Positions 12,723-22,839 of a stretch of DNA of 64,000 nt are shown here, piece by piece (positions within the stretch are counted from its first letter, which is position 1; every line of letters begins with the position of its first letter). This stretch comes from Epiperipatus broadwayi. Taxonomy: Eukaryota; Onychophora; Udeonychophora; Euonychophora; Peripatidae. The position numbers and the translations under genes are program-made. A model generated the notes under the pieces. The model saw only the letters and a program-made list of their open reading frames with translations. It had not been told where the DNA came from and did no database searches. Location: NCBI GenBank assembly GCA_028023455.1, contig JAQFVV010006336.1, positions 1,568,224 to 1,632,223 on the forward strand, written 5' to 3'.

Positions 12723-12847
12723 TGTAACAAACGGGTTCGAATTCACGCATATGTAAATATGACATAATTAATAGTGTTAATGTAAGGACCATGTATAAAC
12801 AAATAAATAAAAGAATATATGTAAACGGTCATTCGAACCCGGTTACA
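12723..12847 (+). repeat. 125-bp foldback at the LTR left edge
   Basis: TGTAAC plus CGGGTTCGAAT at 12723-12742 is mirrored by ATTCGAACCCG plus GTTACA at 12831-12847, an inverted repeat with 6 bp and 11 bp perfect blocks. The same structure recurs in the 3' LTR. It could be a regulatory hairpin or a small element captured by the LTR. Confidence 0.7.
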
Positions 12848-12875
12848 AGTAATGTAAATATAGTGTATGTGCGAG

Positions 12876-12883
12876 TATAAAAA
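12876..12883 (+). promoter_or_regulatory. TATA box of the LTR promoter
   Basis: TATAAAAA in the sequence gcgagTATAAAAATACG is the best TATA box in the LTR. It lies about 150 bp from the LTR start and 800 bp upstream of the AATAAA signal, so the order U3-R-U5 is sensible. Initiation would be expected about 30 bp downstream, near 12905. An identical site is present in the 3' LTR. Confidence 0.55.
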
Positions 12884-13472
12884 TACGTAGTTAGTATCTG
12901 GGAGGTTTGCGATCACTTATATATGTAGAGCTGTATAAAGCGCAATTAATTATTCTTAGATAGATTTTATTCACATATTTTTTTTTGAGTTTATTAATAA
13001 TTTGGTAACACGTGTTTTCTTTTATTGAGTCACCTTGTGAACATGTGAGGACTGAAATAGGATGAGTGAATTGCTGTAGGCAGTTGGGTAATAACTGGCG
13101 CCGGGAAGGCGGAAAACTGGTCTGTGGATATAGTTTTTTTTTGTGTTGAAGAACAATGGAAGGACTGGTCAGCGGCGTAGGAATATGCAGAAAGATTTTG
13201 AAGAGTTAAAGGTGAATACAAAAGAACTTTTTTTTTGTCTTGCGCTCGAGTGGGAAAAAAAAGAAAAAAAAGGAGAGACGCGGCTTGAATCCTAGCAAGG
13301 AGGACGCAAAATCTATTTCTTAAGAAGTTTAATATTTTTTTCTTCCAAAAAAATGTCGGGGTAATTGGATTGTGTGCTAGTCGTTACTCGACTCCGTGGA
13401 CTCGTCATGAACTCACCTGACCGGACTTGCGAACTGTCATAATAAATCAAGAGATTTTGTTCCATCGAAGAA

Positions 13473-13697
13473 ATGTTGATTCAAAATCGTTTGAGATTTA
13501 GACCTTTGCGAAAGAGTACGCCAACTGCTCCACCTCTGAAACCTATCACCGGACCTAACGACCATTGGAACTGTTTGCCATCCGTGAGATCCACCAGATT
13601 AAGTTCGTGGCAAGAGGTCAATACGGACTTGTTTAATTGCGCGAATACAGGTAAAGTGACATGTCACCAACTATTTTCAATATATGTATCTCAATAA
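13473..13697 (+). CDS. 74-codon LTR-borne open frame, unknown product
   Basis: The frame starts MLIQNRLRFRPLRKSTPTAP and ends QLFSIYVSQ. It is basic and proline/serine rich, with no domain I recognise. It lies in the predicted R region, and its TAA stop is part of the AATAAA polyadenylation signal. A good splice-donor match (ACAG|GTAAAG) sits at 13650/13651, so the first 60 codons could instead form a leader exon joined to a downstream frame such as a lost gag. The copy in the 3' LTR stays open, but the three substitutions in it all change the amino acid (L to S, T to A, E to D), which gives no sign of purifying selection. It may be a gag or accessory N-terminus or simply a chance frame. Confidence 0.35.
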   Translation: MLIQNRLRFRPLRKSTPTAPPLKPITGPNDHWNCLPSVRSTRLSSWQEVNTDLFNCANTGKVTCHQLFSIYVSQ

Positions 13698-13698
13698 A
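13693..13698 (+). terminator. polyadenylation signal of the LTR
   Basis: AATAAA is followed by GAACTCGTGTTACC, a GT-bearing stretch suitable as a downstream element. It overlaps the stop codon of the LTR open frame. In the 3' LTR the same signal lies 3412 bp further on and would end the element's transcript. Confidence 0.55.
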
Positions 13699-14206
13699 GA
13701 ACTCGTGTTACCTCAGTTAATTGCTATATTAAAATTTTATATTTAAAAGTTAGATATATGACTATATTAATCATACAGCTCACATATATATATGTATTTG
13801 CATTATTTGGTGTGTGGATGAATGAGCATGATATATGTGTGGGTATGATAATGAATGGCCTGAGTGTCTGCATAGCAATCTTATATGTAGGTACGAATGA
13901 GATTTATTGGGAAGGAATATGATCGAGTAGAATAAATCCCATCAGCCCGGGTTAGAGTAAGGATTTCGAGCTTTAGGCTATCGCAAAATAAATATACGCG
14001 TGAGATAGTGTTGGTTAGTTTATAGCTTTGTTCTCTAGATAGACAGATGTCCCCAACCTTGAGATTGAGCTAGTTTGGTGCATCACCATATCAGATATAT
14101 ATCAGAACCTATATATATGTTTTCGAGGAGGTATTTCCTACTTACTGGTAAGATTGGCGCGTGAGATGGGTTCAAACCATGCTCATAAATACCTCTCGTC
14201 GAAGCT

Positions 14207-16063
14207 TTGGGTGAAAGTCCACAATGGAGGATTATAGATATGTCGGTGGGTGTTATAATAGTGCCCAACGTGGGGCTATTAAAAAAGGGTAACGAGTGGA
14301 AGTGGGCGGAGGAGCAGGACCAAGCTTTCCAAAGAGTGAAGACGGGGTTCTTGAGACATGTTATGTTGGCCTTTCCTGACTTTTCAAAGCCGTTCATAGT
14401 ACAGACAGATAGCAGCGGATATGGTCTCGGAGTAACCTTGGCTCAAGAACAGGAAGACGGGAGGATGGGTATGCTATATTTCTTGAGCAGGCTGCTCAAA
14501 GGCTCCGAGGTACATTATACGACCACTGAGAAAGAGGCGTTGGCCATTGTTTGGGCCTTTCAGAAGTTTCGAACGTTATTACTGGGCTCGGAGGTCATCG
14601 TGATTACTGACCACAAGAGTCTGGAGTTTATCAACCATAGCTACCTCACAAATAGCCGATTAGTACGGTGGAGCCTATACCTCCAAGAGTACAACTATAC
14701 GGTGAGATATTGCAAAGGGTCTGACAATGTGGTGGCTGATACTCTGAGTCGCAATCCAGTGGACAATCAATCATACCATCTAAATACTGAGAATTTGTAC
14801 ATAGCAAACATAGGGTTAAGGACGGATGAAGATCTCGAAAGCGATCTGCGGTGTCTGGAATACTTGCAGAGAGAAGACCACCAACTTCAGCCGGTCATCG
14901 ACCAATTGGAGGGTAAAGAAGCCAAACTGAGTGGGGTTTGGGGCAGGCAGACTTTTCAAAAGTTTAGATTGGAACGAGGTGCACTACAATACAGAGTGAA
15001 GGAAACTCCAGCTGAATGGAGGGCAGTCATCCCGTGGCACATGAGGACGGCAGTGGTGGCACACCTGCACCACAGGTCGGGCCACTATGGGATCATGAAG
15101 ACTGAAGGATGGATCCGAAGGTGGTTTTACTGGCCGGGCATGCATGACAAGATCGCGGCGGTCATTGGGAAGTGCGAAATTTGCCAGAGAGTTAAGCCCG
15201 CAAATAAGAAATATGCAGCCCCGATGTTATCCGTGATTCCCAGAGGACCTAAGGAAATTGTTGCAGTCGATTATTATGGCCCACTACCGGCCTTTAATAA
15301 AAAGAAGTACCTCCTGGTCGTTTATGATTTGTTCTCTAAATTGGTGTCTGCATACCCCCTTGCTCAAGCCAACACGAGAAATATGATACGCGTCCTGGAA
15401 AAGGAACATATTCCATCCGTGGGAAAACCTCAAACTATCATATCAGATCATGGAACCCCATTCGTTTCGAGGGAGTGGGTGAAATGGACTGAGCGTTTGA
15501 AGATCGGTCATGTGTTAACCTCAATCCGTAACCCTCAGTCAAATCCCTGCGAAAGAATGATGCGAGAATTGGGTAGGTTGTTCCGTACGTATATCCAAAC
15601 CGACCATAGAAGGTGGGTCAAACACCTGCCCGACATTTTAAATTATATGAATTGGGCGGTGAACGAATCGACTGGATTCACTCCGATACATTTGCATTTT
15701 GGTAGACACGCACCTGCATTGCTCCAGACTGATTTTCTCAGAGAAGAGAACCCCATTGATCTAGATAAGGATAGACAGAAGGCATACCAACTGATGCTTC
15801 ACAGGAGTAGACAACGCAAGGAGAGTTTCAAAAGTTCATCTCACTCCTTTAAAGTGGGAGACCAGGTAATGGTGAAGACGCCTCATGTAAGCGAACCTGG
15901 GAAGTTTGTTTGCAAAAAATTTTGTAATTTATATGAGGGTCCGTTTACGATAGTGAAAGGTCTGGGAAAACATGCTTTTTGGGTGGACACTGGCCAGGGG
16001 ATAAAAGGGTCATATAACGCACGGTCTCTCAAGCCTTTCGTAAACCCGAAAGAAATAAAGTGA
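14207..16063 (+). CDS. pol: Gypsy pol fragment: RNase H and integrase
   Basis: This 618-codon frame starts inside the 5' LTR, reads through the primer binding site and enters pol at about residue 25 (LLKKGNEWKWAEEQDQAF), the usual start of the Gypsy RNase H region. The RNase H acid residues are present: D in FIVQTDSSGYG (about 66), E in TTEKEALAIVWA (about 109), D in VITDHKSLEF (about 130) and D in VVADTLSR (about 177). Integrase follows, with an HHCC zinc finger (HHRSGHYG to CEICQRV, about 285-328), catalytic D in VAVDYYGPL (about 354), D in IISDHGTPF (about 413) and E in SNPCERMMRE (about 449), and a C-terminal GPF-type module (YEGPFTIV, about 575). All catalytic residues survive. Gag, protease and RT are missing. 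The natural product would be cleaved from a polyprotein, so the LTR-encoded N-terminus is probably accidental. Confidence 0.93.
   Translation: MGESPQWRIIDMSVGVIIVPNVGLLKKGNEWKWAEEQDQAFQRVKTGFLRHVMLAFPDFSKPFIVQTDSSGYGLGVTLAQEQEDGRMGMLYFLSRLLKGSEVHYTTTEKEALAIVWAFQKFRTLLLGSEVIVITDHKSLEFINHSYLTNSRLVRWSLYLQEYNYTVRYCKGSDNVVADTLSRNPVDNQSYHLNTENLYIANIGLRTDEDLESDLRCLEYLQREDHQLQPVIDQLEGKEAKLSGVWGRQTFQKFRLERGALQYRVKETPAEWRAVIPWHMRTAVVAHLHHRSGHYGIMKTEGWIRRWFYWPGMHDKIAAVIGKCEICQRVKPANKKYAAPMLSVIPRGPKEIVAVDYYGPLPAFNKKKYLLVVYDLFSKLVSAYPLAQANTRNMIRVLEKEHIPSVGKPQTIISDHGTPFVSREWVKWTERLKIGHVLTSIRNPQSNPCERMMRELGRLFRTYIQTDHRRWVKHLPDILNYMNWAVNESTGFTPIHLHFGRHAPALLQTDFLREENPIDLDKDRQKAYQLMLHRSRQRKESFKSSSHSFKVGDQVMVKTPHVSEPGKFVCKKFCNLYEGPFTIVKGLGKHAFWVDTGQGIKGSYNARSLKPFVNPKEIK
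14259..14276 (+). promoter_or_regulatory. primer binding site, tRNA-Lys type
   Basis: TAGTGCCCAACGTGGGGC begins one base after the LTR end. It differs at two positions from the site known to be complementary to the 3' end of tRNA-Lys(1,2) in several retroviruses and LTR elements (TGGCGCCCAACGTGGGGC). Its placement directly downstream of the 5' LTR fixes the LTR boundary. Confidence 0.75.
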
Positions 16064-16125
16064 AAGAGAAGAGTCATTTAAGAAGCCGTTCAAATACAAA
16101 GAAGGTATTTGAAGGCTATCGCACC

Positions 16126-16134
16126 AGGGGGGTA
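16126..16134 (+). promoter_or_regulatory. polypurine tract before the 3' LTR
   Basis: AGGGGGGTA lies immediately before the TGTAAC of the 3' LTR. Such a purine run primes plus-strand DNA synthesis in LTR elements. Confidence 0.7.
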
Positions 16135-17669
16135 TGTAACAAACGGGTTCGAATTCACGCATATGTAAATATGACATAATTAATAGTGTTAATGTAAGGA
16201 CCATGTATAAACAAATAAATAAAAGAATATATGTAAACGGTCATTCGAACCCGGTTACAAGTAATGTAAATATAGTGTATGTGCGAGTATAAAAATACGT
16301 AGTTAGTATCTGGGAGGTTTGCGATCACTTATATATGTAGAGCTGTATAAAGCGCAATTAATTATTCTTAGATAGATTTTATTCACATATTTTTTTTTTG
16401 AGTTTATTAATAATTTGGTAACACGTGTTTTCTTTTATTGAGTCATCTTGTGAACATGTGAGGACTGAAATAGGATGAGTGAATTGCTGTAGGCAGTTGG
16501 GTAATAACTGGCGCCGGGAAGGTGGAAAACTGGTCTGTGGATATAGTTTTTTTTGTGTTGAAGAACAATGGAAGGACTGGTCAGCGGCGTAGGAATATGC
16601 AGAAAGATTTTGAAGAGTTAAAGGTGAATACAAAAGAACTTTTTTTTTTGTCTTGCGCTCGAGTGGGAAAAAAAAGAAAAAAAAGGAGAGACGCGGCTTG
16701 AATCCTAGCAAGGAGGACGCAAAATCTATTTCTTAAGAAGTTTAATATTTTTTTCTTCCAAAAAATGTCGGGGTAATTGGATTGTGTGCTAGTCGTTACT
16801 CGACTCCGTGGACTCGTCATGAACTCACCTGACCGGACTTGCGAACTGTCATAATAAATCAAGAGATTTTGTTCCATCGAAGAAATGTTGATTCAAAATC
16901 GTTCGAGATTTAGACCTTTGCGAAAGAGTACGCCAACTGCTCCACCTCTGAAACCTATCGCCGGACCTAACGACCATTGGAACTGTTTGCCATCCGTGAG
17001 ATCCACCAGATTAAGTTCGTGGCAAGACGTCAATACGGACTTGTTTAATTGCGCGAATACAGGTAAAGTGACATGTCACCAACTATTTTCAATATATGTA
17101 TCTCAATAAAGAACTCGTGTTACCTCAGTTAATTGCTATATTAAAATTTTATATTTAAAAGTTAGATATATGACTATATTAATCATACAGCTCACATATA
17201 TATATGTATTTGCATTATTTGGTGTGTGGATGAATGAGCGTGATATATGTGTGGGTATGATAATGAATGGCCTGAGTGTCTGCATAGCAATCTTATATGT
17301 AGGTACGAATGAGATTTATTGGGAAGGAATATGATCGAGTAGAATAAATCCCATCAGCCCGGGTTAGAGTAAGGATTTCGAGCTTTAGGCTATCGCAAAA
17401 TAAATATACGCGTGAGATAGTGTTGGTTAGTTTATAGCTTTGTTCTCTAGATAGACAGATGTCCCCAACCTTGAGATTGAGCTAGTTTGGTGCATCACCA
17501 TATCAGATATATATCAGAACCTATATATATGTTTTCGAGGAGGTAATTCCTACTTACTGGTAAGATTGGCGCGTGAGATGGGTTCAAACCATGCTCATAA
17601 ATACCTCTCGTCGAAGCTTCGGGTGAAAGTCCACAATGGAGGATTATAGATATGTCGGTGGGTGTTATA
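16135..17669 (+). repeat. 3' LTR of the Gypsy element
   Basis: This is a full-length match to the 5' LTR with about 0.5 percent substitutions. It carries the same TATA box, foldback, open frame (16885-17109), splice-donor match and AATAAA. It ends GTTATA and runs into (TA)n. Confidence 0.93.
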
Positions 17670-18196
17670 ATATATATATATGCATAAATACATACATACA
17701 TTTAATGGACAGGATACAGTTCTGTTTTTGGTGTCATCTGCTGTTGACTTAAAGGTTTGGTAAAATATTTGGTCTCAGCTACAGATCGTAGTGAAAATAA
17801 GAATTGGAGCACATTACTTTAAAATGATTGTTTAAGCTTGCAGTGAGTAAAATGCAGAGAGTAAACTTTAAGCTATTTATTATAACTTCTCCAAATACTG
17901 ATTAACTATACTTGATTTTTATGGGTAAATATCTTTGGTTAAAAATCCTCTTATTTGAATTGCTACTTTTCTCCCTACTCATATAATTTTTAGTGTAAAG
18001 AAAGAATATGAATGATGACTTTGAATGTATTAATATAAGTATCTGATATGGCTTACTAAACTGTGTACTTAAAAAAGAAAAAAAACTGACTATTGCCTTA
18101 AACAACATTGCAACACTTGAAAAAGACTGTGTTCAATCAAATGACTACAACAGGCCCATAAAATTAAAAATACTAAAAATAATTATGTGGATTCAT
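17670..18196. other. AT-rich flanking DNA
   Basis: The remaining part of the TA target tract is followed by unremarkable intergenic sequence. Open frames here are short and of AT-driven composition. Confidence 0.5.
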
Positions 18197-18206
18197 ATAT
18201 ATATAT

Positions 18207-18217
18207 GGGGGGGGGGG

Positions 18218-18290
<73 letters not shown>
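18207..18290 (+). repeat. poly-G run joined to (TA)n
   Basis: Fourteen consecutive G residues (18207-18220) sit between a short AT run and a 70-bp AT dinucleotide tract. In a genome this AT-rich a G14 run is unusual and invites slippage or assembly error. Confidence 0.9.
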
Positions 18291-18610
18291 CATGGAAAAG
18301 AAATTTAAGAAAGTACATGACTATATATAAAAATTCTAAGGGAGAATTTACTTTTTTTTATCACTTTGGATGGTTGTATTAAATAACATAGATTTTAATG
18401 TTCAAACATTTAATACCTTATAGATATTATTAGTTTTTTGTATTATATATATATATATAATATTTTTTAAATGTTATTGAAAATCAACATTTAATATACT
18501 AAAATAAAGTTGTATGATCCCATATACTATAACTTTATATAAAATTAAAATAATTTATAATAATTACTTCATTTTCTATGTAATAAGTTTGAGTAAAATG
18601 ATGTATGGGT

Positions 18611-18634
18611 ATATATATATATATATATATATAT
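18611..18634. repeat. (TA)n microsatellite
   Basis: The TA run abuts TGTAACCGTCGG, another example of the (AT)n-TTGTAAC junction seen at the Gypsy element. Confidence 0.9.
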
Positions 18635-20528
18635 TGTAACCGTCGGAATTGTTGAATGCTGTATTCCATTTAAATTGAAGAAAGAAGGCCCAAAATGTTG
18701 GTGCCAATTTGTAACTGATTGAATTGATGGATGAAGGTGATGGTTAGGATGATCAATCTGATCTGATAAAAAAATCTAAAAATCCAATTTAAATTAATCT
18801 GGTCTAGCTCAATCGGGTCGCCGTTATGTAATAAACCATCACAAAGCACAAATAATCTCTCTTAAAGTTTAATTTACTTAAGTTATATGTGAAATGAAGA
18901 AATAATGAGACTATCTGCTCCAGACATCAACAAATCCATCACAATTACAACATAAATTGCAAAGAGCAGTGAAACCAACTACTATTGCCCTAAACAATAA
19001 TATAGGATTAGGCTAACTACTAGATTGGCAATCTAATCAAAATCAAATCCAATTAATAACTAAAACAGATTCCAATATATATTTTATTAGCCTGTTACTG
19101 TTATAGTAATTTAAATCTACTTTATTATTTAAAGATGCTGCCTTTTTAACTTAATGGATAAGCTTCTAAGTATCCGTAATAGTACTTTACAAAACATTTG
19201 TTTACATATAGACATTATTTAAATATCAAAACAAAATAATACTTGAACCCAAATATACATATATCTATTTTAATAAACGCTAAATAGAAAGATAAACACT
19301 CGTGTCAATAAGCGATATACAATTCTTTCTACTTCAATCTCTAATTAATAATTTTCTGTGGGTATCAACTGGTTTTATTATAATTTTATAAACACTTTGA
19401 AAATTTATGCGCTCACTTAAATGTTTAAACAAATTAATAGACGTCGATGGTTTACTAAGAAGCTACAAAATAATTTATAAATAACTCACAAATATCTTCC
19501 AATAAAATGATGCTTAATTAGTGCTTCGTTTAGGTTTTAAAATAGAATACTTCACTGGAGTTTAATATCAACACTCTATTAGCTCATCTCTAACTTTACA
19601 ATGTCCAACCACATTACATAAAAGATATATCGAGCTTCTATTGGATGTTTATTCACCTGTGAGTATTAATACAACTTGTTTGAAATTTTAAACAATTGAA
19701 TAAAAATTGACTGGCAACATATGATTATAATTGATATTTATACAAATCAAAACAATATTCAATTAAATCGGTCAATGAAGTTTATTCTCTTCATTTTATA
19801 GGAGTTTAAGAAAAATATCCAAGACGAATTATTCTGAACCAAACGATAAAGTATAATCTATTTAGATTTTTATGACGGAATCAGACAAACATGAAATGAT
19901 TGACTTTGTAATATTAACTAAGATAAATGATAATATGTATATATAATATTCGAATGCAAATATAAATATGAAATTCATATAGAAACAAAATAAAATACTA
20001 ATAAGCAAAACATACCTTATCTTATATTCCAATTCGCTTACCAAGCTGAGTTTGAATCCTGTTACTTAAATAGCTACGCCGTCTTACGCAATCCAAATAA
20101 AACAAAATAATTAAACTAGTCTTGATATTTAAATTAACTCAATTTATTAGATTATAGAAAAGAAAATTGGCAATATTAATGATAAAATACATCCGAAATG
20201 ACTTTATATTTTAGATTGGTTGACTAAATAAAATGATCAAATTGCTATGTGTATCTCTATATATGTGTTGCAATAACGATAACGACAAAAAAAAAATGAA
20301 TGAGTAAATGACGGGAAAGGCTCTTAGATATTTTACTAAAAAAAATTTACATATAACCGATACCAAAATGTGAAATAGGAGGGTATCAAAATCTATTTGT
20401 TTATCAAAATAATTACGGATAAATGAATATGAAATAATAAATATATTTGAGTCTCTCCGATCATTTTCATTTAATAAATTATATTACTTTTAGAGATAAT
20501 TAAAAAAAAATCATCCCATTTTATTACA
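18635..20528 (-). mobile_element. possible old LTR-element relic
   Basis: From 18827 (TGTAATAAA) to 20528 (TTTATTACA) the segment has a perfect 9-bp terminal inverted repeat. Immediately outside its left end, read on the minus strand, is CATAACGGCGACCCGATTG, which resembles a primer binding site. Further left, 18686-18708 on the minus strand reads GTTACAAATTGGCACCAAC, another LTR-end plus primer-site pattern. The segment also has more G+C than average. The inverted repeats are AT-rich and could be chance, no second LTR was found and there is no coding sequence, so this is tentative. Confidence 0.25.
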
Positions 20529-21545
20529 TATAAAAAAAAATTAATACACACACATTTCATATAAAAAAAAATCATACCATATATATATAAGTCTGTTCGT
20601 TCACTATTTATTGGTCTATCGATTGACTTCAGTTATAGTGTAAAGAGAAGTTTCTCCGTCAGAAATAATAATCGTAAACTTTACAATACTTCATTAAAAG
20701 TTTTCTTTTTCCATCCGAAGAGGTGAGTGCACTTTGATTATCCCTATTATGATGTGAATTGATCCAGTTGGGTCTTGTTCCTTTGCTCGTGAGACGATGT
20801 TTACGCCAATCCATTTTTTTTTTATAAAGCATTTTTTTTTTTTATTTCATAGGTTTTTTTTTTTTTTTACTTTGCTGTCGCTTCCCCGGAAACTTTTCGC
20901 AACTGCCCGCTAAATGATTGAACGGGCAGATAATTCCACTATTTTTCCATGTTTTATGGTTTTACACACAAAAAAAAAATATTGAAAAAATTTATTTGTT
21001 AAGACACAGAAAATAGATCTATCCTTTACTATTGCAAAATGATAAAGAGTCCTGTTATATTCTGTCGCGTCTTTTTTATATGTTCTCTTTCTGACGTTTT
21101 TCATATCTTGACGACCATTCAATATTACTCAAAAAAAACTCAATTCTATCAATTTTCTTATAGTTGTTTTGGCGCGGTTATGGGGTAAGTTCGGAGAAAA
21201 AGATACATGAAGATTAAATCCAAATTCGATTACAATTTTTTTATTATTTTACAAACCAAAATACAAAATTGATATAATAACCTTTTAAATTATTGATAAA
21301 CATCAATAATTTACACATATCTATATTTTTTTTAATAATAATATTTTTTTTAAATTAATTTATAAACACATATACACAACACAAAAAACATTGAACTGTA
21401 TATAATAATGTTACTATGGTGACTGCATTCATATATGAAATATATAAAATAATATCGATCCTATTTAGTTAAACTTAAATTGTACTGAATTGTTTATTTT
21501 TTTTTTTTTTATATATATATACCTGGATCATCAATTTGAACATTC
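20529..21545. other. unassigned sequence with a GC-richer patch
   Basis: The patch at about 20690-20930 contains a splice-donor-like AAGAG|GTGAGTG (20719-20729), long T runs and the inverted pair GCCCGCTAAATGATTGAACGGGC (6-bp arms) near 20906-20928. It could be a 5' untranslated exon of a host gene or part of an old repeat. No open frame of interest was found. Confidence 0.3.

Positions 21546-21549
<4 letters not shown>

Positions 21550-21617
<68 letters not shown>
21550..21617. repeat. (TA)n microsatellite, two runs
   Basis: Two TA runs are separated by TGTGAA. Confidence 0.9.
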
Positions 21618-21622
<5 letters not shown>

Positions 21623-22045
21623 AAAAAAAAAAATATATATATGTTGATTTGAAAAATTGCAATGATTATTCTGTAAACTGCATATACTAATCTTATTAAC
21701 AGCATTTATTTATGATATTAAATTATTATTCAACCAGAATTTTGATATGTATGTAAAATCTTTAAAGGTTTTCCTATATACATTCTATATAGGGTGACAC
21801 CTGAAACATGGTTATCTGAATCTGAGATTTATGCTCTAGTATTTGTGTCAGGCATTCAGAGGTTATAAGAATGGAAAGGGAAAGGTGCTAAAAGAATATC
21901 ATGATATGATGAAATGAGTCCATTAAAAAACTATATCATGGTATAATAATGATGGTATATTATAAATAACTTTGACTAATTTGAAAAGAAATTAAAAATA
22001 TTATTTTCAATGTTGAATTTTTTAAGGTAATAGCAGTTCTTTTAA

Positions 22046-22470
22046 ACTAATAGTGCCACCCAGTGCAAACTATAGTAATTAATAAATTCCAAAGGTTTAT
22101 TGTAGCTATAAAAACACAGACACCAATATATAGATAAGGAACTGGGATCAGATCTGTAAGACTATACAAGAAAATTAGCTGGGATTGAAAACATTTGTGT
22201 TTTAAGTTTGGTGTCCCTGCTTTTAAGTTGACTTAATAGTTAAAAGATAGTTGTTTGGAAGAATGAATTAATTTAAAGGCCTAGGTGGATTGCTTTCAGA
22301 TTCAAGCTTCTCAACAATGGTACCATTAGCTAGAAACTACTCTAGGGATATTGAATGAATAAGCACTATATAGGGATTCAATAGTACAAATCTTCAGACA
22401 TCTATTAATTACTATAGCTTGCACTGGGTGGCATTACTGCATGGAGAGAATTGCTGCTATTTTAATAGCT
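22046..22470 (+). repeat. hammerhead-bearing repeat, eroded copy
   Basis: This is homologous to the repeat at 63142-63661. They share GTAGCTATAAAAACACAGACACC-like, GGGATTGAAAAC-like and CTAGAAACTACTCTAGGGAT-like blocks. In this copy the ends form an inverted repeat: the block TTACTATAG(C/T)TTGCACTGGG near 22400 is mirrored near 22060. The hammerhead core is degraded (ACAATGG at 22314-22320 in place of CTGATGA, no stem II), but the outer stem ATTCAA/TTGAAT (22300-22305 with 22351-22356) and GAAA (22333-22336) persist. Confidence 0.65.
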
Positions 22471-22654
22471 TGTGTGAGGATAGAAAGTTATGGTATAAAT
22501 GTCTAACTTTTGTATGATAGTACATAAAATTTGCAAACTAATTTAGGGTTGATGCGTTTTATGTCTAAAATCAATTTGCTATGTTATATAAAAGGTGCTC
22601 CAATAGGTGGCTGTATATATTGTAACCATATAGTGTGTATGTATGTATGTATAT

Positions 22655-22657
<3 letters not shown>

Positions 22658-22737
<80 letters not shown>
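22658..22737. repeat. (TA)n microsatellite
   Basis: A TA run of about 80 bp lies next to the 3' end of a minus-strand Penelope element. Confidence 0.95.
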
Positions 22738-22740
<3 letters not shown>

Positions 22741-22790
22741 CAAACAAATTTATTTAACACAGTATTCAAAATTAAATAATATATTCTTTA

Positions 22791-22834
22791 CCAGAAGTAC
22801 TTTCAATTATTTCACTGACAATCTTTATCAACTG
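22791..22834 (-). ncRNA. eroded hammerhead-like motif at Penelope 3' end
   Basis: The minus strand reads TTGATAA, A, GATT, an 11-nt loop, AATT, then GAAAGTACTTC. The first box has two changes from CTGATGA, and stem II is four pairs including one wobble. It is homologous to the motif at 48757-48801. Confidence 0.35.
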
Positions 22835-22839
22835 TTAAT

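Larger units (their letters stand above)
12723..14257 (+). repeat. 5' LTR of the Gypsy element
   Basis: The LTR starts TGTAAC and ends GTTATA, imperfect terminal inverted repeats typical of LTRs. The 3' LTR matches it end to end. A TATA box near 12876 and an AATAAA at 13693 suggest U3 up to about 12905, R to about 13715 and U5 to 14257. At 1535 bp it is long for a Gypsy LTR. It contains a 74-codon open frame, a splice-donor-like site and an internal 125-bp foldback at its left edge. Confidence 0.93.
12723..17669 (+). mobile_element. Ty3/Gypsy LTR retrotransposon, internally deleted, young
   Basis: Two directly repeated 1535-bp LTRs (12723-14257 and 16135-17669) bracket a short internal region with a primer binding site, a pol fragment and a polypurine tract. 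I count about eight substitutions and five homopolymer-length differences between the LTRs, so insertion was recent. The element lies inside a (TA)n tract: TA repeats end at 12722 and resume at 17670, so a target duplication cannot be delimited. Gag, protease and RT are absent; RNase H and integrase remain open. The element has a far higher G+C content than its surroundings, including balanced codon use, which sets it apart from host DNA and could reflect recent arrival. It could be mobilised only in trans. The Gypsy subclade was not assigned. Confidence 0.92.

Noticed and set aside
14083-14397. 104-codon minus-strand frame over the LTR/pol junction, and similar frames at 13030, 15883, 16010, 16379 and 16581
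   Set aside because: These are antisense or off-frame shadows of the LTR and pol sequence without domain signal.
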